Part shown: in pieces, positions 25,955-32,493 of the stretch
Layout of the letters: every line of letters starts with the position of its first letter
How positions within the stretch are numbered: position 1 is the stretch's first letter
Origin: an archaeon
Lineage (GTDB): Archaea > Nanobdellota > Nanobdellia > Woesearchaeales > UBA9642
Reading direction: 5' to 3'
NCBI GenBank assembly: GCA_020057295.1
Contig: JAGVGF010000003.1
Span: forward strand, 186,236-250,235
Length of the DNA stretch: 64,000 nucleotides
Position numbers and translations under genes: made by a program
Notes under the pieces: model-generated
The model's database searches: none
Told to the model about the DNA's origin: nothing
Seen by the model: only the letters and a program-made list of their open reading frames with translations

Positions 25955-27319
25955 TTATTTCTTTTTTCCGCTAAAAAAATCTTTTATTTTCTCTTGACCT
26001 GATGTTTTTGTATTTTTTACTCTTTTATACACAAAATATCCTACTATTAGAATAACTAATATTATTATATACATTCCATATTGTGTAAAGAATCCTTGAT
26101 TTTGTGTACTTGATATTCTTCCAGCATATGTCTGATTTGTTGAAAACATTTGAGCTGATACTTTGATACTTTTTGTAATAATTCTTCTTGCTCCTGTAGT
26201 ATCAGTATATGATAATTGAACACTTAATTCGCCAGGATTATTAGAAACATTCATGTTACCAAATCCGCTCCCATTATTCTGACTATTTCGTGTTCTATTT
26301 TGTTGTGTTGATGCTCCTGATTGAAGTTTGAAACTTGCAACAGTATAATCTCCTTTATTTAGATTTCCTATAATCACAGAGCTTGTTCCTGTTACTGTCC
26401 ATCCTCTTTGTTCTGGAATACTTACAGACACTGATGTTGCAGGATTGCTTCCGATATTCGCGATGCTGAGTGATGTTGTTCCACTGGAACTATCTGATAA
26501 TGCTACATCAAAATCTGTCTCTCCACCAACATATACTCCCGCAATTGTTGAAATTGTTTTTTGAGTATTATTTAATGTATCGTAGTAAGATAAGTATAGA
26601 TTTAATTTGTATAATCCTGCTGCAGCATTTGAGTCAGCAACAACATCATATTCTAAATCTGTACTATTATTTATTTCTATATACTTCATATATCTCGTAT
26701 TATCGCTTCCGACTGGTAATATGGTGTTACCGTCATTTGTCCAGTAAAATGTTAAATCTCTAAGTGGAGAATTACCAACATTATTTATTCTAAAAGTTAA
26801 TGTGTCTTGTTTTCCGGGTGTTAATAATGTTTTATCGATATGTATCACTTCAGCGTTTGATCTTGAACTTACAGCAACGTACAAACTCTTTTGAACAATA
26901 TTTCCTGATGCTCCATCAGAATATTTTAATTTAAATTCATATTGTCCTCCTATAGTGTCTTTGTTAACTTTAACCTTGTATGTTATTATTTTCATGTCTG
27001 TAGATCCTATTGCTCCTTGATATGCGTTCATTGTTCCAATATCTTGCACAGGATTATCTCCTGGAACAAGCTCGAATGGATAGCTCGGATTAAACTCTAC
27101 ACGTAAATCATTGACGGCTTGTCCACCATCATTTATTATTCCAATTTTTACTTCCACAATGTCTCCTGCCATAGCAGGGCTTGGATTTTGACTTACAAGA
27201 CTCAGAGATAATGATGCTGGATCTGATGCATACACTATTGATACAAATAGTAATGCAACCGTCATTAATCTTAAAACTAGTATACTTGTTTTTCTAATAT
27301 TTTCATTAATCTTTTTCAT
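25955..27319 (-). CDS. Secreted S-layer/COG1361-like protein with C-terminal anchor
   Basis: 454 residues from the ATG 1 nt after the ATPase stop; a longer in-frame start inside the ATPase gene is not preferred. Signal peptide at about 12-32. The body is a series of NEW3/COG1361-type beta-sandwich repeats ('MAGDIVEVKIGIINDGGQAV', 'DTLTFRINNVGNSPLRDLTF' by pattern). A C-terminal TM (about 418-436) and basic tail anchor it outside the cell. It sits between an ABC ATPase and a MacB-like permease, so it is probably the extracytoplasmic partner of the ABC system. Confidence 0.8.
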   Translation of the reverse strand: MKKINENIRKTSILVLRLMTVALLFVSIVYASDPASLSLSLVSQNPSPAMAGDIVEVKIGIINDGGQAVNDLRVEFNPSYPFELVPGDNPVQDIGTMNAYQGAIGSTDMKIITYKVKVNKDTIGGQYEFKLKYSDGASGNIVQKSLYVAVSSRSNAEVIHIDKTLLTPGKQDTLTFRINNVGNSPLRDLTFYWTNDGNTILPVGSDNTRYMKYIEINNSTDLEYDVVADSNAAAGLYKLNLYLSYYDTLNNTQKTISTIAGVYVGGETDFDVALSDSSSGTTSLSIANIGSNPATSVSVSIPEQRGWTVTGTSSVIIGNLNKGDYTVASFKLQSGASTQQNRTRNSQNNGSGFGNMNVSNNPGELSVQLSYTDTTGARRIITKSIKVSAQMFSTNQTYAGRISSTQNQGFFTQYGMYIIILVILIVGYFVYKRVKNTKTSGQEKIKDFFSGKKK

Positions 27320-27320
27320 T

Positions 27321-28034
27321 TTACGCACCTTCTGATTTTTGATGTTTTCTAATAATTTCACCATCCTTTAACTCGATGGTTGTATGAGCATATTTTGCTA
27401 AATTTAAGTCATGTGTTACCATTATGATTGTTTTTCCTTGTTCTTTCCATAATTTTGTTAACATCTCTAATAATTCTTTACCAGTATTACTATCTAAAGC
27501 TCCTGTCGGTTCATCAGCGAGTAATATTTCAGGATTGCTCGCAAGACTTCTTGCAATTGAAACACGTTGTTGCTGTCCTCCAGATAATTGTGTAGGTCTA
27601 TTATTTATTTTGTCTGATAATCCTACAGTTTTTAATAATTCAGTCACACGTGCTCTAGCATTTGTATCATCATGTTCTAAGAATTCTAATGGCAAAAGTA
27701 CATTTTCAAAAGCTGATAATGATGGTATAAGATTATATTGTTGAAATATGAATCCTATTGTTTTTCCTCTTAATGCAGCAAGCTCTGATTCGCTCATACT
27801 AGTTATATCTCTAGATTTTAGGAATATTCTGCCTTTCGTTGGTACGTCAAGACATCCCATAAGGTTCATCATAGTACTCTTTCCAGATCCTGATGCACCG
27901 ATTATTGCAACAAAATCTCCTCTCTTTATTTCTACAGTGATGTTCTTTAATGCTGTAACATCTACTTCACCCATACTGTATGTCTTCCAGACATCTTTTA
28001 GTTCAAGTATAGTTTCGTTAGTGTTTTTTGACAT
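27321..28034 (-). CDS. ABC transporter ATPase (LolD/MacB type)
   Basis: 237 residues. Walker A GASGSGKST, Q-loop 'FIFQQYNLIPSLSAFENV', signature LSGGQQQR, Walker B 'ILLADEPTGALDS' and the H-loop 'MVTHDLNLA'. This wording is that of the MacB/LolD/FtsE branch. First gene of a three-gene minus-strand operon with the adhesin-like protein and the MacB-like permease. It energises that complex in the cytoplasm. Confidence 0.92.
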   Translation of the reverse strand: MSKNTNETILELKDVWKTYSMGEVDVTALKNITVEIKRGDFVAIIGASGSGKSTMMNLMGCLDVPTKGRIFLKSRDITSMSESELAALRGKTIGFIFQQYNLIPSLSAFENVLLPLEFLEHDDTNARARVTELLKTVGLSDKINNRPTQLSGGQQQRVSIARSLASNPEILLADEPTGALDSNTGKELLEMLTKLWKEQGKTIIMVTHDLNLAKYAHTTIELKDGEIIRKHQKSEGA

Positions 28035-28104
28035 AATGACTCAGTATAATATCTAATATTGCTCTTCTATATAACTCTTACTCAGAATCGATTTATAAAC
28101 CATA

Positions 28105-28119
28105 TGGACTTGCAGTCCA
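28105..28119. other. Terminator-like hairpin with T tract
   Basis: TGGACT-TGC-AGTCCA is a perfect 6-bp stem, followed on the plus strand by CCTTTTTT. It lies in the intergenic region between divergent genes (ATPase start at 28034, membrane protein at 28288), so it does not end a known gene. It could be the 3' end of a small plus-strand RNA or part of the neighbouring hairpin array. Confidence 0.4.
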
Positions 28120-28153
28120 CCTTTTTTATATATCCTGACTCGTGTTCTGAAAT

Positions 28154-28251
28154 GCCAAAGAAATTCGTGTAAATTTCTTGGCCCAAAAAATCTTAAAGAT
28201 TTCTTTGGGATCAAAAACTATATATTGCGGGTTTTAGTTCATAGTTTTTGA
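28154..28251. repeat. Hairpin array A (three consecutive stem-loops)
   Basis: H1 28154-28182: GCCAA-(A)-GAAATT pairs with AATTTCTTGGC, one bulged A, 6-nt loop. H2 28182-28209: CCCAAAAAATCTT pairs with AAGATTT-(C)-TTTGGG, 1-nt loop. H3 28211-28251: TCAAAAACTAT pairs perfectly with ATAGTTTTTGA, 19-nt loop. The array ends just before AAGTTTATATATTT, the TATA region of the next gene. Motifs and order are shared with the array at 39864-40047. Not a CRISPR (no repeated spacer layout) and no ORF. Function unknown. Confidence 0.75.
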
Positions 28252-28287
28252 CATAAGTTTATATATTTGTAAGGATTGGTGATATTT

Positions 28288-28956
28288 ATGGCTGTAGGCA
28301 TTCCTCCTGTATTTAGTCCATGGATTTTTGGTATAGAATTAGCATTCGCTTTAGCTACATTATTATTATGTTTGCTTGTATATTTTAAGACTCGAGAAAT
28401 TTATAGTCTCACGAAGCATGAGGGAATAAGATACTTCAGGGATGCGTTTTTATTCTTTGGTCTATCTTACTTGTTAAGATTCTTATTTGAATTGTCAAGA
28501 TTTTCTATGACTTTTTTTGATTTAGATATATCAAGAGAAGTTGTCGGTCCAATATTTATCTTTTTGCTAGGATATTTTAGCACTATGGCTATATTATATC
28601 TTATATTTACATCACTTTGGAAACGTCTTTCTGGAAAGAATTTTTTAATAGCAGGACATGTAGTAGCTGTTATTCTTTCTGTTGTAACATTTCTAACAAG
28701 ATCGCACATACTCTTAGTAATACTTCAAGCATTACTTTTAGTTACTGCCCTAATTTTAGGATTAATAAGTAAGAATGTGAAGAAAAAGATATCAAAGACA
28801 AAAATACTTTACGTTTTGATATTTGCATTATGGCTCATAAATTTGTTTGTGTTAGAGCGTCGAAGATTGCCTTTTGATATCTCATTACTATTTGAAATAA
28901 TCTCATTAGCAGTTCTTGTAGCATTGTATTACAGAATAACTAAATGGATTAAATAA
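28288..28956 (+). CDS. Seven-helix membrane protein, function unknown
   Basis: 222 residues from the ATG; in-frame TTG and GTG codons 12 and 9 nt upstream are within the ribosome binding site GGTGAT and are rejected. About seven TM helices cover nearly the whole length, with short basic loops (KTREIYSLTKHEGIRYFRD between helices 1 and 2; ERRR before the last helix). I do not recognise a family. The next gene is a small winged-helix protein 24 nt downstream, possibly its regulator. Confidence 0.7.
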   Translation: MAVGIPPVFSPWIFGIELAFALATLLLCLLVYFKTREIYSLTKHEGIRYFRDAFLFFGLSYLLRFLFELSRFSMTFFDLDISREVVGPIFIFLLGYFSTMAILYLIFTSLWKRLSGKNFLIAGHVVAVILSVVTFLTRSHILLVILQALLLVTALILGLISKNVKKKISKTKILYVLIFALWLINLFVLERRRLPFDISLLFEIISLAVLVALYYRITKWIK

Positions 28957-28980
28957 TTTTAGATTATAACATAAAATAGA

Positions 28981-29265
28981 GTGATATGGTTGGTTAAAAA
29001 ACGTGATAGATTAGGAGTAATATATAGTATATTAAAAATAATTATGGAAAATCATAACTCCATAAGATCTACTCCTCTTCTTAGAAAGTCTAATCTCTCA
29101 TCAAGTGGTTTTAGCGATTATTATGATGAACTAATCTCTAAAGAATTAATCAAAGAGATAGTTGATGATTCGGGTAAAAAATATTTAACATTAACAGATA
29201 AAGGATTTTTATACTTAGAAAGATATAAATTCATCCAAGGATTCATTGAAGAATTTGAATTATAA
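28981..29265 (+). CDS. Small winged-helix DNA-binding protein
   Basis: Up to 94 residues. 'DRLGVIYSILKIIMEN' then 'SSSGFSDYYDELISKELI' and 'KYLTLTDKGFLYLERY' give the helix-turn-helix and wing of the archaeal COG3432-type predicted regulators. GTG at 28981, TTG at 28990 or GTG at 28993 could be the start; the GTGAT at 28981 may itself be the ribosome binding site, favouring a later codon. No sensor domain. Ends directly against the convergent gene stop at 29266. Confidence 0.72.
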   Translation: MIWLVKKRDRLGVIYSILKIIMENHNSIRSTPLLRKSNLSSSGFSDYYDELISKELIKEIVDDSGKKYLTLTDKGFLYLERYKFIQGFIEEFEL

Positions 29266-29838
29266 TTATTTTATCTCTAATAATTTATCTGGGATTTTCT
29301 TTACATCTATTCCCCATCTTTTTAACTGTTTCTTGACTGCTTCTCCTGTAATTATTGTTGCAAATCCGTCATGAGATAATCTTTGTAGTAGAACATATCC
29401 GTTATGTAGTTGTTCATTTTTAGGTTTATCATGTTCGCCAGAAGAATATAGTATAGTATACATTTCATCTTTTTTTGGAATTGGATTTAGTTCAAATATT
29501 TCTGTTATCTTTTCAAAAAAGGGTGTGTTATGTTTTATAAAATCTATATTTATGCAAAAATTATAGTTTGATTTTACAAATAATCCTTTATCTGATTTGT
29601 TTCTTCTATCATATTTGCTGAATCCTCTATGTACGTAATCTCCTATTTCAAAGGGTCCTTGTACATTAAATAAACTAAAATACGAGAATCCTTCTCCTCT
29701 ATGCAAAAGTAATGGAAAACTTTCAGATGTAGAGTATCTTTCTGCCATCTTGTAGAGTCCTATGTTTGGAAAAATATGTGCTTCTCTAACTACTTCTGTT
29801 TCGAGATTCATTCTTTTTCCAAGAGTAACTATCTTCAT
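29266..29838 (-). CDS. Hypothetical protein
   Basis: 190 residues with no recognised family, no signal peptide and no membrane helix. Mixed alpha/beta character; notable stretches are 'PLLLHRGEGFSYFSLFNVQG', 'YVHRGFSKYDRRNKSDKGLF' and 'HNGYVLLQRLSHDGFATIITG', with several His and Arg that could form an active or nucleic-acid-binding site. The gene converges tail-to-tail with the winged-helix gene and is divergent from the RNase P RNA. Confidence 0.6.
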   Translation of the reverse strand: MKIVTLGKRMNLETEVVREAHIFPNIGLYKMAERYSTSESFPLLLHRGEGFSYFSLFNVQGPFEIGDYVHRGFSKYDRRNKSDKGLFVKSNYNFCINIDFIKHNTPFFEKITEIFELNPIPKKDEMYTILYSSGEHDKPKNEQLHNGYVLLQRLSHDGFATIITGEAVKKQLKRWGIDVKKIPDKLLEIK

Positions 29839-29917
29839 ATTTTGTGTAATTTTGAGGTAATTATAAATGTTGTTGTTTTTACCATTTATAAGTGATTAAT
29901 ACCTTTCTAGTAACCTT

Positions 29918-29925
29918 TTTAAATA
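29918..29925 (+). promoter_or_regulatory. TATA box of the RNase P RNA gene
   Basis: TTTAAATA preceded by a CC-rich BRE-like AACC, centred about 25 nt before the predicted RNA 5' end at 29946. Confidence 0.6.
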
Positions 29926-29945
29926 CGAAAATCTCTCTATTTTAT

Positions 29946-30262
29946 GTAGGGTAGCGCTTGGTTGTGGGTAGCACATCTTAAACGGTGTGCAGCTCAGGAA
30001 AGTCCGCCCACTAAATAAAGGTCACTTACGGAAGTAAGAACTCTAATAAGGTTGGCTCCAACTCAGAAACGGAACCTGATGTTATAGGGATGATGGATAA
30101 AATTCTTGGCGACAAGATAATAAATCCTGACGTCGTGACATCGATGGTTGAAACGGTTAGTCCTGACCAGTGCAACTGCAGAACGCAGGCTTAGTCGAAT
30201 ACCAAGAAGATTTGCTCGTCGCAAGGCGAAGATCTACAGAAGGCGGCTTACAACTACCCTAC
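29946..30262 (+). ncRNA. rnpB: Archaeal RNase P RNA
   Basis: About 317 nt. P1 is formed by GTAGGGTAG at the 5' end and CTACCCTAC at the 3' end. The universally conserved CR-I element AGGAAAGTCCGCC occurs near nt 50 and CR-IV/CR-V ACAGAAGGCGGCTTA near the 3' end, with the P4 halves complementary. Other stems (for example AAGATTTGCTCG...CGAAGATCT-like) are visible between. The RNA is the catalytic core that trims tRNA 5' leaders. A T7 run at 30264-30270 follows as terminator. Ends are set by P1 pairing and could shift by a few bases. Confidence 0.93.
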
Positions 30263-30346
30263 AACTTTTTTTATTTCAATAATTCTAGATTTTGTTTATC
30301 ACTATAACATAGTAATATTTTTAAACAGATTTTGTTTCCTATTCTT

Positions 30347-30958
30347 ATGATTCCATACTATAAAACTATGATTGGTAAAAGGGATGTTCTTACAAAAAGA
30401 CTTAACATTGATCGATTAGATATGCCTGTGGATGTTATACGTGCTGAAGAAGGTTTAGTTGTAAATCATGAATATTTGAATCTAGTAGGATATTTTACGT
30501 GGGAAGACTTTCGTCTAGCATATGATTCAGAAAAGAAAATAATCGAGTATGCAGATAAAAATTCAAAGACTGCTAAAGAATTTGAGCAAGTAATAGAAGA
30601 ATTAGTTGATCAAGAAAAATTTGATGTTGAAAATTTAAGTAATCATGAAGTGGGTATAGCTTCATTAGTTTTTGCACTATCTGCTTTTTGCTGCGCACCA
30701 ATATCTGGATGCCGAGCTCATCCAAACGGATCATATTCTGATGCTCCATCTGTAGGATTATATGCTCCAAAGAGAAAAGCCAAAACATTACTACGTATTG
30801 CGCAATATTCTACTGTTGGAATAGTAAATAATGATAACATGGATGCTGCTGGCGGTATAGAAATATATGCTCATACAGTCACAGATCTTATGCAATATGC
30901 ACACAACTTATTCGTATCACAAAATCCTTCTGCAAAAAATAAAAGATTAATCAAATAA
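30347..30958 (+). CDS. Conserved-looking hypothetical protein with a CCAPxSGC motif
   Basis: 203 residues from the ATG; a TTTTTAAACAG box about 28 nt upstream supports a leaderless start here rather than the TTG 15 nt earlier. Helical N-terminal half, then a striking segment 'FCCAPISGCRAHPNGSYSDAP' (residues about 121-141, shown in part) with three Cys, His and Asp that looks like a metal or active site. The C-terminus is helical. No TM or signal peptide. Family not recognised. Confidence 0.62.
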   Translation: MIPYYKTMIGKRDVLTKRLNIDRLDMPVDVIRAEEGLVVNHEYLNLVGYFTWEDFRLAYDSEKKIIEYADKNSKTAKEFEQVIEELVDQEKFDVENLSNHEVGIASLVFALSAFCCAPISGCRAHPNGSYSDAPSVGLYAPKRKAKTLLRIAQYSTVGIVNNDNMDAAGGIEIYAHTVTDLMQYAHNLFVSQNPSAKNKRLIK

Positions 30959-30988
30959 CTTTATATATAGTTTTTCTATAATTATTTT

Positions 30989-31618
30989 ATGGTCGGCAAC
31001 ATTGGTGTTAAGCAACAATATTTTATAAAAATCTTTGAGAAGGCAGAGAAACATTATGGTTCCTCTACTAAGAGACTTGCTGCTGACGGATGGGAAAAAG
31101 ATTGGCAAATGCTTATTGCAACAATGATGTCTGCTCAGACAAGAGATGAGACAACAATTCCTGTTGCTGAAAATTTATTTTCTAGATATTCTACGCTTGA
31201 AAAATTATCTAAATCGAAATATGATGATATTTTGAAAATAATTAGAAGAGTTAATTTTAGTCCACGTAAAGCAAAATATATTATTGAAACTGCAAATATT
31301 TTAGTAAAAAATCACGCGTCAAAAGTTCCGTCAGACATTGATGTTCTAGTAACATTTCCCGGTGTTGGAAGGAAAACTGCAAACTTATTTATTTCAGAAG
31401 TTCATAATATGGACGGAATTTGCGTCGATACACATGTTCATAGAATTTCAAACGTTTTTGGATTTGTTAAAACAAATACTCCTGAACAAACAGAAATGGC
31501 GCTTCGAAAACTTGTTCCACAAAAGTACTGGTCAAGAATTAATAGAGTTTTTGTTCTTTGGGGTCAAGAAGTCAGAGGAAAAGATAAGAAGAAATTCTTA
31601 GAGAGGTTAAATGATTAA
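30989..31618 (+). CDS. nth: Endonuclease III-like DNA glycosylase lacking the Fe-S cluster
   Basis: 209 residues. The helix-hairpin-helix FPGVGRKTA contains catalytic Lys129 and the VDTHVHR motif supplies Asp147, as in E. coli Nth (Lys120, Asp138). It removes oxidised pyrimidines and cleaves the DNA at the resulting abasic site. The four C-terminal cysteines that bind [4Fe-4S] in most Nth proteins are absent: the C-terminus runs WGQEVRGKDKKKFLERLND. Only one Cys (Cys145) exists. The 3' end overlaps the next gene by 8 nt. Confidence 0.88.
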   Translation: MVGNIGVKQQYFIKIFEKAEKHYGSSTKRLAADGWEKDWQMLIATMMSAQTRDETTIPVAENLFSRYSTLEKLSKSKYDDILKIIRRVNFSPRKAKYIIETANILVKNHASKVPSDIDVLVTFPGVGRKTANLFISEVHNMDGICVDTHVHRISNVFGFVKTNTPEQTEMALRKLVPQKYWSRINRVFVLWGQEVRGKDKKKFLERLND

Positions 31619-32189
31619 GAAAAAATTCGATATAACAAAAGAAAAGACGGTTACGCCGAAAAGTGTTTCTGATTGGAGAAATTGGCTGAAGAAGAATCAT
31701 CTTAAAGAAACAAAGGTTCATCTAATTAAACATAAGAAACATACGGGAAAATTTTCTTTAATAAACACTGAAGCGATGAGAGAGGCAATATGTTTTGGAT
31801 GGATAGATACTACTATTAGAAGAATTGATGATGAAAGATACTCGCAATGTTTTGTTAGAAGAAATCAGAACAGTAAATGGAGCGATAACACATTGAGGTA
31901 TGGTAAGGAGTTGTTGAAAGAAGGAAAAATGTCTCCGTTTGGTCTAAAGATGTACAAGGAAGGTCTTAATAAGAAAACTCACGATCATGGTATTCCAAAA
32001 GATCCGGACATGCCTTTAGCTTTAAAAAAAGAACTTGATAAAAATGTGGATATAAAAAAGTCATTCGATAAAATATCTCCTTCTATGAAACGAATGTATT
32101 ATAGAATGATTTTACGTGCTAAACGCGAAGAAACAATAAATAAAAGGGTTTCGAACATAGTTAAAATGTGTGAAAAGAAAAATTCTTAG
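31611..32189 (+). CDS. YdeI/OmpD-associated family protein
   Basis: 192 residues. 'SVSDWRNWLKKNHLKETKV', 'EAMREAICFGWIDTTIRRID' and 'RYSQCFVRRNQNSKWSD' match the YdeI-like family, widespread in bacteria and linked to cationic peptide and stress resistance in some species; biochemical role unclear. The C-terminal helical part carries the usual 'SPSMKRMYYRMILRAKREETINKR'-type pattern. Overlaps nth by 8 nt, so coexpressed. Probably acquired from bacteria, judging from family distribution. Confidence 0.82.
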   Translation: MIKKKFDITKEKTVTPKSVSDWRNWLKKNHLKETKVHLIKHKKHTGKFSLINTEAMREAICFGWIDTTIRRIDDERYSQCFVRRNQNSKWSDNTLRYGKELLKEGKMSPFGLKMYKEGLNKKTHDHGIPKDPDMPLALKKELDKNVDIKKSFDKISPSMKRMYYRMILRAKREETINKRVSNIVKMCEKKNS

Positions 32190-32493
32190 AAAAATTAAAA
32201 TAAATTCTTAGAGAAGTTCGATATTTGTTATTTATCGCTACTTTTAGAGGTATGTTTCACAAAGCTTATACAGTCTATTACCCTTCCACGTCTATAGGGG
32301 GTTTATTGACAAGATCCGCGCTGGAAAGCATATACTGTACACACTCATCGGAATTGCTCCCAGAAGGAGCATTTATATTAGGCGTCCTGATGAAATTTTC
32401 TTATGCAAAGACTTTATTGACCGACATATTAAGATACATTCTTGAAAATTATTCTACAAATTTTAGCAACATTACATTATCGCGGGTGACTTC
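32190..32493 (+). promoter_or_regulatory. Non-coding region upstream of the hybrid histidine kinase
   Basis: 304 bp with no convincing gene; a 90-codon open frame here has no start signal and no recognisable protein character. Visible signals: a duplicated AAATTCTTAGAGA (compare the end of nth), a CCCT...AGGG inverted repeat around 32281-32300, a perfect hairpin TGCTCC-CAGAA-GGAGCA (about 32354-32370) and directly after it TTTATATTAGG, a TATA-like box. GGGTGAC before the kinase ATG is its ribosome binding site. The region is locally richer in G+C than the surroundings. The hairpin next to the TATA box may be an operator. Confidence 0.45.

Noticed and set aside
27320-27364. Longer start for the S-layer-like protein inside the ABC ATPase gene
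   Set aside because: The ATG 1 nt after the ATPase stop gives a normal signal peptide; the extension would put a charged segment ahead of it.
28154-28251. CRISPR array
   Set aside because: The repeats are adjacent inverted repeats with different sequences, no spacers, and no cas genes are present in the window.
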